From a virus, in IMG/VR virus record IMGVR_UViG_3300012936_000166, positions 1 through 23,788 of that record: a stretch of DNA of 23,788 nt; one strand, written 5' to 3'. The position numbers and the translations under genes are program-made. The notes beneath the pieces are model-generated. The model did not search any database. It was not told the origin of the DNA and was given only the letters and a program-made list of their open reading frames with translations. Positions 17,335 to 22,849 of this stretch are shown here, piece after piece. Every line of letters starts with the position of its first letter. Positions within the stretch are counted from its first letter, which is position 1.

Positions 17335-17546
17335 TCGAATAAAAGTGATAGGTAGGACTTAATGATCACCTACAAATGCCAGTACAGATCATGTCTGTGT
17401 TACCAGCATAGCCCAGTATCGGATAGTTACTTCCAAATCTACATCTCTGTGTCTCCACAGTCATGCAATGCTACTACAGCTACTAGCCAAGTTACGCCTC
17501 TGTAAACGCCGTTCCTTGCACTATCTAACTAAAGGATATCTCCTAA
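17335..17546 (-). ncRNA. Candidate structured RNA between gp23 and the downstream gene
   Basis: About 210 bases without a convincing gene contain several complementary segments on the minus strand. A 6-bp closing pair joins GATAGT (17520-17525) to ACTATC (17422-17427). CTGTG-GAGA-CACAG (17447-17460) is a perfect hairpin with a GNRA-type loop. ACAGA-CATGA-TCTGT (17384-17398) has outer GCTGG/CTGGC pairing that includes two G-U pairs. A possible pseudoknot uses GTAGG/CCTAC (17369-17373 with 17352-17356) and GTGAT/ATCAC (17365-17369 with 17345-17349). An intrinsic terminator follows directly, and an upstream promoter is likely. It does not match tRNA or another RNA I recognise. The pairings were found by reading, with no energy or covariation test. 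Confidence 0.33.
17366..17464 (-). CDS. Possible 32-residue Cys-containing small ORF
   Basis: The ORF reads MTVETQRCRFGSNYPILGYA and continues to a C-terminus with Cys-Thr-Gly-Ile-Cys-Arg. The three cysteines and Gly/Tyr content look protein-like, but there is no Shine-Dalgarno sequence before the ATG. Two TAG stops lie just upstream in frame, and the start overlaps the GNRA hairpin of the candidate RNA. It is listed as an alternative reading of the region. A non-coding RNA explains the structure equally well or better. Confidence 0.2.
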   Translation of the reverse strand: MTVETQRCRFGSNYPILGYAGNTDMICTGICR

Positions 17547-17549
17547 GTT

Positions 17550-17567
17550 ATGTTATTAATATAACAT
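17550..17567. repeat. AT-rich perfect inverted repeat
   Basis: ATGTTAT and ATAACAT arms of 7 bases flank a 4-base TAAT spacer. It sits between the 28-codon ORF and the structured region. No T-run suited to termination follows on the minus strand. It may be a weak hairpin, a processing site or a protein-binding site. Confidence 0.5.
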
Positions 17568-17581
17568 ATAAAAAATAAAAG

Positions 17582-17668
17582 TCAACCTTTTTTTAATAAA
17601 AAGTTAATCTTTTTTTCACGATGCTGTTTGAGTAATTGTTTGAAGCACCAAAACGTGAATCTATCCAT
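17582..17668 (-). CDS. Putative 28-residue basic small protein
   Basis: The ORF begins MDRFTFWCFKQLLKQH and ends in a Lys-rich LLKKG. An AGGAG sequence lies seven bases before the ATG (plus-strand complement at about 17676-17680), as good as the sites of the large genes here. The product is small, basic and amphipathic: aromatic residues lie in the first ten positions and lysines dominate the rest. It could be membrane-associated or RNA-binding, but no family is recognised. It is the first possible gene after the candidate promoter at 17745, and the same transcript would continue into the structured region before terminating near 17303. Support comes from the ribosome binding site and context. 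A 28-codon ORF can arise by chance in AT-rich sequence. Confidence 0.42.
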   Translation of the reverse strand: MDRFTFWCFKQLLKQHREKKINFLLKKG

Positions 17669-17744
17669 AACACTTCTCCTCGTTAAAGGTTAAAGTGCGT
17701 TCCTTCGCTTTATGCTACTTCCGTCCCGTAGGATGAACGTACAG

Positions 17745-17752
17745 TATTTAGT
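17745..17752 (-). promoter_or_regulatory. Candidate late promoter box, CTAAATAC
   Basis: Minus-strand CTAAATAC shares the TAAATAC core with the other late boxes of the window and lies two bases beyond the T-run of the gp23 terminator. It would start a new transcript for the island 17335-17745. The first base differs from the consensus, and the same 8-mer also occurs inside gp23 (17355 plus 1 kb, near 18355), so the motif alone is not decisive. Confidence 0.5.
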
Positions 17753-17754
17753 CA

Positions 17755-17781
17755 AAAAAATAGGCCCCGTAGGGCCTATTT
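17755..17781 (-). terminator. Intrinsic terminator after gp23
   Basis: On the minus strand a perfect 9-10 bp stem (AATAGGCCC with GGGCCTATT, loop TACG) is followed directly by a run of T. It lies 20 bases after the gp23 stop and should end the gp67-21-22-23 transcript. A late promoter box begins immediately after the T-run. Confidence 0.9.
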
Positions 17782-17801
17782 AATATTTTGCAAAGCTAAA
17801 C

Positions 17802-18974
17802 TTAGCTGAAGCTTACGTTACCGTTTGTGATAGCAACGTTAGCTAGATAGTCAGCCGCGTTACCTAGTGACGAAGCTGTGTTTGATAGCTCAACATAACC
17901 ATAACGTGTCATAAATGATACGACTGGCTCGAATGTTGACGGATCTAATACAACACCGCTTGACATTAGTGGGATATATGGGCAATAGAACGCTGCCGCG
18001 TCTGATTCGCTTGATCCCTTGTAACCAACAAGTACGTTTGCACTGTCGGCAGCATATGTGTTTACGTACACTTTCATTGCGTTGTTTAGAGTACCAACCA
18101 TCTTTGTGTTAGTTGGAGCTTCAAACGAACCTTCTGTTGTACGTGCAAATGCTGATGTTGTAGCAGACTGTAGAATTGTTAACGCAAATGGGCTAACAAC
18201 TGCAAAGTTACCAGCGCCTCTACGTGTACGCTGAGCGATTAGGTTAGCCGCTCTGTTGATTTGAACTGCTAATGCCGCATGTTCGTCACCAACGAAAGTT
18301 GCTGTACCAGATACCGCTGCCTGGTCGTATGTTTCTACTGCTGTACCAGCAAGTGTATTTAGAGATGCTAGGACCTCTTGATCGATTTCAGCAGTAATCT
18401 CTTGAGCCAATGCGGCCATGATTTCTGCTTCTACATCGATACCATGCTGTGACTGTGCGTCCTGAGCTGACTCAAAAGTCCAACGTGCTGATAGCTTACG
18501 TGATTTAGCTTCAACAGTTTGCTTTAAGATCTGGATGCTTAGTCTGTTACCTGCTGAACCTTCAAGAGCGGCAGTTGCTTCTGCTGTTCCGCCTGTTGCA
18601 CCTGAATATGCTTCAGCAATTTTAAATGGTGAAAGTGCTTCCTCACCAGCTACTGCTCCGCTTGCGCCTGAGCCAGCTGTATCTGAGTAGCGTACTCTCA
18701 ATGTGTGGATTTGACCCACTGGACCTGTCATCGGCTGTACACCAACTAGCTCGTTTGCTATAACTGTTGGCATTACACGTCTGATAACGGGTAGGATAAC
18801 ACGATTAAGTGTTGCGACATTACCGGCAGATGTTGCGCCTGCTGTTGCAGTCTCTGAAAGATACTTGCGTGTATTTTCTAGAGTAGCCGCCATTACAGAT
18901 TTCTTTGTGCCTTGTAGGCCTTCAAGAAGTGCGCTTTTTGTATCCTGCCAGCGACTTTCTAATAGTTCTGACAT
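17802..18974 (-). CDS. 23: Major capsid protein gp23 (short form, 390 aa)
   Basis: gp23 builds the hexamers of the capsid shell. Clear T4-type gp23 signatures are NVATLNRVILPVIRRVMPTV (residues 52-71), IANELVGVQPMTGPVGQIHT, KLSARWTFESAQDAQSQHGI and the C-terminal RYGYVEL block. An N-terminal propeptide is expected. The best gp21 site is LSE at residues 39-41, just before TATAGATSAGN, leaving a mature protein of about 349 residues. The precursor is well below T4 gp23 (521 aa). The stretch between the GQIHTLRVRY segment and LSIQILKQTVEAKSRKL is only about 55 residues, so the region that holds the T4 insertion domain seems reduced. The start has AAGGAGAAAACT before ATG, and a strong terminator follows the stop. 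Confidence 0.97.
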   Translation of the reverse strand: MSELLESRWQDTKSALLEGLQGTKKSVMAATLENTRKYLSETATAGATSAGNVATLNRVILPVIRRVMPTVIANELVGVQPMTGPVGQIHTLRVRYSDTAGSGASGAVAGEEALSPFKIAEAYSGATGGTAEATAALEGSAGNRLSIQILKQTVEAKSRKLSARWTFESAQDAQSQHGIDVEAEIMAALAQEITAEIDQEVLASLNTLAGTAVETYDQAAVSGTATFVGDEHAALAVQINRAANLIAQRTRRGAGNFAVVSPFALTILQSATTSAFARTTEGSFEAPTNTKMVGTLNNAMKVYVNTYAADSANVLVGYKGSSESDAAAFYCPYIPLMSSGVVLDPSTFEPVVSFMTRYGYVELSNTASSLGNAADYLANVAITNGNVSFS

Positions 18975-18984
18975 AGTTTTCTCC

Positions 18985-20079
18985 TTAATTTAAACCAGCA
19001 AGACGTCTAATGTCAACGACATTATCATCTGCTTTTGAACTAACGTTAGTTTCTGTTTCTCGGTTGCCTGTTACTTCTGTGCCTTCTGTAATTACTGCCT
19101 TCTGCTTCGCTGGAGTTTTGCCGTCAATAACTGCCGGTAGGTACTTGTCAAATGCAGACTGTAGTCTGTTTGTTTGTACTGATTCCAGTAAATCTGTCAT
19201 GATGTCTCTTTGACCCTTGTTTAAAGGCTCAATGAGTGAATCAATTGTCTGTTTGCGTTCAGCGATTTGTGCCATACGCTTGATTTCGGTATCTTTAGCT
19301 TCTGCTAAATTCTTTGCTTTTACAGCAAACGCTTTTGCTTCTGCTAGTTGTTTGTCTTTTGCCGCTACAACCTTAATAAGTTTTGCAGTCTCTGACTTCT
19401 CATTCAGATGACTTGTTGCATACTCGGCTGCAAACGCTTCAAACATCTTACGACCAAAATCATTTTTACGTGCTTCTTCAATATCTTCTTTCAATCCTTT
19501 GATTTCACCTTTTAGTGTGTTTTCAACAATTGTAGATACTTTATCGGCACTTTTCGCAATGAAGTTTTGTTTAACTTCAGCAAATTTATTTTTAGCTTCT
19601 TTGATAAGTTTTACCTTAGTTTCAGCTAAATCTTTTTTGTCTTCGTGGAACTCTGCAATTTCTTTTGCAAGTGCGTCTACAATGAAGTTCTCAAGCATTG
19701 TGAACTTGTTAGCTATTGCTTTTTGATCTTCATGTAGTTCAGAAACTTCTTTCTTTAGCGATTCCATTACAAAACCTTTTAGTAATTCAGCATTTTCACG
19801 CTGTGCTACTGCATATTTTGCTTTGGCTTCTGCTAGTTGCTTACGGTCATCCGCAAACTCTGCAATTTCTGACTCTAAACGCTCTGAAACCATAGCATCG
19901 ATAGCTTCTACCATAGTAGTTTTATCATGCTCATATTTCTTTGCAAATTCTTCGCGGAGCTCAGCAGTCACAGACTGTCTGTTCTCTTTGATCTTTGCTT
20001 CCCAAGCGTTTTCAATTTCGGCACGTACTTCTTCTGAAACTACATCATTTTCAAAAAGTGTTTTAAGTGCGTCCAACAT
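18985..20079 (-). CDS. 22: Prohead scaffolding core protein gp22
   Basis: gp22 forms the inner scaffold around which gp23 assembles, and is destroyed by gp21 during maturation. The 364-residue protein is almost wholly charged alpha-helix and coiled coil, with no hydrophobic core motif. It is longer than T4 gp22 (269). Residues about 66-225 contain several degenerate repeats with an EI.EF/L.ED(K/R) signature (EIAEFADDRK, EVSELHEDQK, EIAEFHEDKK, EIKGLKEDIE). Four LAE sites (82-84, 151-153, 245-247, 258-260) and LIE at 282-284 fit the gp21 cleavage rule. The start has a strong AGGAG site. It follows gp21 by 13 bases and precedes gp23 by 10. The assignment rests on position, composition and cleavage sites. 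Confidence 0.93.
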   Translation of the reverse strand: MLDALKTLFENDVVSEEVRAEIENAWEAKIKENRQSVTAELREEFAKKYEHDKTTMVEAIDAMVSERLESEIAEFADDRKQLAEAKAKYAVAQRENAELLKGFVMESLKKEVSELHEDQKAIANKFTMLENFIVDALAKEIAEFHEDKKDLAETKVKLIKEAKNKFAEVKQNFIAKSADKVSTIVENTLKGEIKGLKEDIEEARKNDFGRKMFEAFAAEYATSHLNEKSETAKLIKVVAAKDKQLAEAKAFAVKAKNLAEAKDTEIKRMAQIAERKQTIDSLIEPLNKGQRDIMTDLLESVQTNRLQSAFDKYLPAVIDGKTPAKQKAVITEGTEVTGNRETETNVSSKADDNVVDIRRLAGLN

Positions 20080-20092
20080 TATGTTTCTCCTT

Positions 20093-20716
20093 TTATTGGA
20101 GTCTGCTGATTAAATTAATCAGAGATTCTTTTAAGTACTTTTGAGCCTTTGTGTCATGTCTTGTTGCCTGTGCTAATTCGTAAGCCTTGTACCCTCCGCG
20201 GGCATTCATTAAGTGTTCGTATATTGGCGTAGGGTACGCTCCTGGAGCACTTGGTTGTGCAACAACGTCCACTGTAATAATTTCAAAATCAGAGACAGTA
20301 TTATTACCGTCTTCTGAAACATTTCCACTACCTCTTGATGAGACGCCTAGTTTCACACCACTTTCAAGCATGGTGCGAACTAGGTTTCCCATTGGTGTTG
20401 GTAGAATTTTTAATTTACCATAACCGTTTGCGCCGTCCATCCAAGTTTCTTGGATCATATGACTTACACGGTCTAAGTTAATGTTAAGTCCTTCTGGATG
20501 ATCAACCTCACCGAGAACACTATATCCTCCTGTTATTTGATCATTGAGAGTTTTGACAGCCCTGCCAATTTCATTTACAGGATACACACGCTGGTTAGCA
20601 TTGCGTACTCCGCCTTGTATACAAATACCTTTCATATACAAGTCTTTTCCTTCGTTGGCATTCTCCACAACAATCTGTGCTTGGTCGAATGTCAAATGCT
20701 CTCGTAAATTAATCAT
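20093..20716 (-). CDS. 21: Prohead core protease gp21 (T4-type serine protease, peptidase S77)
   Basis: gp21 is the T4 maturation protease. Inside the prohead it cleaves the core and capsid proteins after (L/I)-x-Glu sites. At 207 residues the protein is close to T4 gp21 (212). Visible family motifs are the histidine in GEVDHPEGLN (His73), the nucleophile region GVSSRGSG (residues 124-131, Ser126 or Ser127), and SDFEIITVDVVAQPSAPGA (142-160) with a conserved Asp and the closing strand. It lies between the gp67-like core gene and the gp22 scaffold, as in T4. An AGGAAG site precedes the ATG. Candidate cleavage sites of the right type are present in gp22, gp23 and the gp67-like protein. The assignment is firm. 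Confidence 0.96.
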   Translation of the reverse strand: MINLREHLTFDQAQIVVENANEGKDLYMKGICIQGGVRNANQRVYPVNEIGRAVKTLNDQITGGYSVLGEVDHPEGLNINLDRVSHMIQETWMDGANGYGKLKILPTPMGNLVRTMLESGVKLGVSSRGSGNVSEDGNNTVSDFEIITVDVVAQPSAPGAYPTPIYEHLMNARGGYKAYELAQATRHDTKAQKYLKESLINLISRLQ

Positions 20717-20733
20717 TCAAAACTTCCTAACTA

Positions 20734-21723
20734 TTAGCCGCCAATTACAGGTTTCTTATTAGCCGCTGTGTCGCCTGCGCCTTTTTTCTCAGCACCGTGG
20801 CCTTTTGGCATGTTTTTATTTGACTTAGCCGCTTTACCGCCTGGTACGTTTACGTTTCCTGCATTCTCTTCTTTTGTAGAATTGTTTGCTAGTCCACCTG
20901 CTGTACCTTTGGTGTCAGCTTCGCCGCCTGCTACCAAGTTAGAAGCAGTACCGCCCATGTCGTTTTTACCAGCTACTGGACTCTTTGAATTAGCGCCATC
21001 GTCGCCGCCAATTTTTTGAGCATCAAGTCCACCACCTGCTACTTTTTCAACATATTCGCGCATTTGTTCTGCTTCTGATTTAGTTGATTCATCAGTTTCT
21101 TCATCATCTGATTCTTCAACTTCTTCGTCTGATGTTTCGTCGACTTCTTCGTCTGTTGCTTCAAATGCAACTGACTCTTCTTCAGCTTCGTCATCGTCTG
21201 CGTCCATGTCCATGTCCATGTCGCCTTCGTCTTCACCTTCGTCGTCTGACATCATTTTTTCAAATTCTGCTTTTAGGTCATCTAAAGCGGCTTCTAAATC
21301 GTCTACACGATCTTCAATTTCTTCTTCGCCACCTTCTTCGTCACCCATGTCCATGTCCATGTCCATGTCGCCACCTTCTGGCTCCATAGCTGACATCATG
21401 TCGTCTGCTGGATCACCTTCAACTTCAAACTCATCTAGATCAAAGTCTTCTTTGACGTCTTCATCGTCTGATGCTTCATCAACTTCTTCATCATCTGACT
21501 CATCTACTTCTTCATCATCTGACTCATCTACTTCTTCATCAGTAGCTTCTGTTGTTTCTTCGTCATCATCAGCTTCATCAACTTCTAGATCAGCTTCTAG
21601 TAATCCTTCGTAAATATCTCTTGATTTTTCTACAACTATTTCGTGGAATAGCTCTTCTGCGCCTGCTTTATCCTCATTAACGAGTTTCTCAAGCATTTCT
21701 TCAAATTTATTGCGATCTGCCAT
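20734..21723 (-). CDS. 67: gp67-like acidic prohead core protein, greatly enlarged (329 aa)
   Basis: In T4, gp67 is a small acidic internal protein of the prohead scaffolding core, cleaved by gp21 during maturation. Here residues 8-42 (MLEKLVNEDKAGAEELFHEI and following) match the short helical head of T4 gp67, which likewise precedes an acidic tail. The tail is far longer than in T4 (80 aa in total there). It contains repeats of DESDDEEV, runs of Met-Asp (MDMDMDMG and MDMDMDAD), and a predicted coiled coil with EDRVDDLEAALDDLKAEFEK near residues 135-160. The last 90 residues are a Gly/Ala/Asn/Lys-rich region that looks disordered. The start has a strong AGGAGA site, and the gene heads the gp67-21-22-23 unit. 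The gp67 identity rests on the N-terminal match, acidity and position. Confidence 0.8.
   Translation of the reverse strand: MADRNKFEEMLEKLVNEDKAGAEELFHEIVVEKSRDIYEGLLEADLEVDEADDDEETTEATDEEVDESDDEEVDESDDEEVDEASDDEDVKEDFDLDEFEVEGDPADDMMSAMEPEGGDMDMDMDMGDEEGGEEEIEDRVDDLEAALDDLKAEFEKMMSDDEGEDEGDMDMDMDADDDEAEEESVAFEATDEEVDETSDEEVEESDDEETDESTKSEAEQMREYVEKVAGGGLDAQKIGGDDGANSKSPVAGKNDMGGTASNLVAGGEADTKGTAGGLANNSTKEENAGNVNVPGGKAAKSNKNMPKGHGAEKKGAGDTAANKKPVIGG
21346..21369 (-). repeat. 6-bp tandem repeat coding for Met-Asp runs
   Basis: Four perfect copies of CATGTC on the plus strand encode an alternating Met-Asp run. A related run of three and a half copies lies at 21202-21222. Both are in frame within the gp67-like gene and are typical slippage-prone sequence. 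Confidence 0.85.
21482..21541 (-). repeat. 24-bp tandem repeat inside the gp67-like gene
   Basis: Two perfect copies of a 24-base unit, followed by a partial third copy, encode DESDDEEV repeats. The unit is in frame, so copy-number change would lengthen or shorten the acidic tail without a frameshift. Confidence 0.85.
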
Positions 21724-21766
21724 TTTTTTCTCCTATAAATGTTTTACCTATGGTAAGGCTGTCATT

Positions 21767-21794
21767 GTATTTACTATTTATGGGAAAATGTGCG
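21767..21794 (-). promoter_or_regulatory. Late promoter with upstream element for the gp67-21-22-23 unit
   Basis: In the 106-base gap before the gp67-like gene, the minus strand carries the element CGCACATTTTC (21784-21794), then GTAAATAC (21767-21774). The same 11-mer occurs before the 1271-aa fibre gene at the same spacing to ATAAATAC. A second candidate box, CATAAATAG, lies at 21774-21782, so the exact -10 element is uncertain. A small perfect hairpin (GCGTA, 4-nt loop, TACGC) at 21792-21805 overlaps the upstream end of the element. There is no U-tract after it, so it is not called a terminator. Confidence 0.6.
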
Positions 21795-21829
21795 TAGAAA
21801 TACGCCAAAAACGGCAGGTTTTGGTAAGA

Positions 21830-22588
21830 TCAGAACAATACAAACTGTTTTTTGAATTCATCTACAGTGATTGTACTGTAGTTTTCAAGTTTATTTAGCT
21901 CGTCAGGACAGTAATTATCTGGTGTTATTACACGAATAAACTGTATTTCTTTATGTGCTTTTACTACCGAAACTGTTTGTCTTAGCCAATTTCCGAAGAA
22001 CGTTGCACCGTCTTGAGACTTTTTGTAGTTAGGTGTATCGGCATAAATGTTGTTAAATTTTTGTCCGTTATTCAATCCTCTATAGTCAAAACCTAATACA
22101 TAAATTTTTTTATGGTTATGTTGTGCAGATAACCATAAAGCTGTGGGCCCACTTGACCAACCTTTACTAGGCTGGAAGTAATTAAGGTGTTGAATACCTC
22201 TATAACTATTATTAGGATTGGTCCAAACTTGATTTTTGTTTTGAAAACCTGTCTTGTTAATTTCCAAAACCATTTTGACATCAACTGCAATTAAATAATC
22301 TGGTCTAAAAGTTCTATAAAGAGCATTGCACCCGTATATCGGGCCATACTTTTTTAATTCTTGGGGCTCTATAGTTTCACGGCTTTTACCATTACCTAAT
22401 ACAAAAGCATAATTTTGATTGTGCCTAAATCTATCAATGTCTATTGGTTCTTCTTCAACAAACTCAATTGGTTTGTGTCTTGTCGCAAACACTTCTTTCT
22501 TTTGTTTGCCAAGTTTTTCCAGTCGTCTAATTTCCATTAAACGAGCGGCTTCTTCTTTTGAATATTGGGTCTTATCTAATTTGGGCAT
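21830..22588 (-). CDS. Rossmann-like protein, possibly glycosyltransferase or MptE-like (252 aa)
   Basis: The N-terminal 50 residues are charged and helical. A Rossmann-like core follows: a beta strand and glycine turn YAFVLGNGKSR (residues 60-70), YGPIYGCNALYR (81-92), PDYLIAVDVKMV (96-107), GWSSGPTALWLSA (143-155) and KIYVLGFDYRG (161-171). The layout of an LGNG(K/P)S turn, a GCNA segment, PDYL..D and a later SG..AL plus Y.LG.D strand recalls MptE/DUF115-type and GT29/GT42-like enzymes. A nucleotide-sugar-binding role is therefore possible. This is fold-level resemblance judged by eye, not a confirmed homology, and no catalytic residues can be assigned. The gene starts on the TAATG overlap with the 82-aa gene and precedes the gp67-like gene, which has its own promoter. 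T4 has no counterpart at this position. Confidence 0.75.
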   Translation of the reverse strand: MPKLDKTQYSKEEAARLMEIRRLEKLGKQKKEVFATRHKPIEFVEEEPIDIDRFRHNQNYAFVLGNGKSRETIEPQELKKYGPIYGCNALYRTFRPDYLIAVDVKMVLEINKTGFQNKNQVWTNPNNSYRGIQHLNYFQPSKGWSSGPTALWLSAQHNHKKIYVLGFDYRGLNNGQKFNNIYADTPNYKKSQDGATFFGNWLRQTVSVVKAHKEIQFIRVITPDNYCPDELNKLENYSTITVDEFKKQFVLF

Positions 22589-22836
22589 TACACACCGGCA
22601 GCGGCCGCTTGCGCCGCTATTCCATACATCTGTCTAACAAAGTCTAGTTCTTCGTTCTTTTCATTTGTATGTAGCTCGCTTGCTTTCCTTGCACGGTTAA
22701 TTTGGCGTAATGTTAGCCTTGTTTTCCTTGTATCATCAAGGTTCATAATAGAATCATCATACTGAGGCTCGTAGCGATTGTCCTCTACAGGCTCTACAGT
22801 TTCTTTGTCGTAATAAAATAATTCTCTCAGTATCAT
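22588..22836 (-). CDS. Small conserved-type protein between portal and core genes (82 aa)
   Basis: No function is assigned. The protein has an acidic N-terminal half (about residues 10-33) and a basic, helical central part with TRKTRLTLRQINRARKASEL, followed by an Ala-rich C-terminus. It sits between gp20 and gp21, where T4 has its small prohead core genes 67 and 68. A role as a minor capsid or core component is therefore plausible, but this is inferred from position. The ATG has no Shine-Dalgarno sequence and lies four bases from a late promoter box. No better in-frame start is visible. Its stop overlaps the start of the next gene (TAATG), implying translational coupling. The gene is about as long as T4 gp67 (80 aa), but the acidic gp67-like sequence is in a separate gene further downstream. 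Confidence 0.8.
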   Translation of the reverse strand: MILRELFYYDKETVEPVEDNRYEPQYDDSIMNLDDTRKTRLTLRQINRARKASELHTNEKNEELDFVRQMYGIAAQAAAAGV

Positions 22837-22840
22837 GTTA

Positions 22841-22849
22841 GTATTTATA
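22841..22849 (-). promoter_or_regulatory. T4-type late promoter box, TATAAATAC
   Basis: The minus strand reads TATAAATAC, an exact match to the T4 late promoter consensus TATAAATA recognised by the gp55 sigma-like factor. It overlaps the gp20 stop codon and lies only four bases before the ATG of the next gene. Transcription from it would start at or very near that ATG, which suggests a leaderless message. The call is by motif and position only. Confidence 0.65.

Noticed and set aside
17335-17754. tRNA gene in the gp23-downstream gap.
   Set aside because: No T-loop consensus, acceptor stem pairing or anticodon arm of tRNA type was found on either strand.
18355-18362. CTAAATAC box inside gp23 as a promoter.
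   Set aside because: It lies within conserved coding sequence with no gene start nearby. A similar intragenic GTAAATAC occurs at about 15776. Both are probably chance matches.
21202-21541. Short regular repeats as a CRISPR array.
   Set aside because: The repeats are contiguous, 6 or 24 bases long, in frame and without spacers, so they are coding microsatellites.
21084-21613. Plus-strand Ser-rich and Arg/Leu-rich frames opposite the acidic gp67-like repeats.
   Set aside because: They arise from the repetitive Asp/Glu codons read on the other strand. The real gene has a ribosome binding site, gp67 similarity and operon context.
21792-21805. GCGTA/TACGC hairpin after the 252-aa gene as a terminator.
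   Set aside because: The 5-bp stem is followed by ACATTTTCCC rather than a proper T-run. It is too weak to call and overlaps the shared promoter element.
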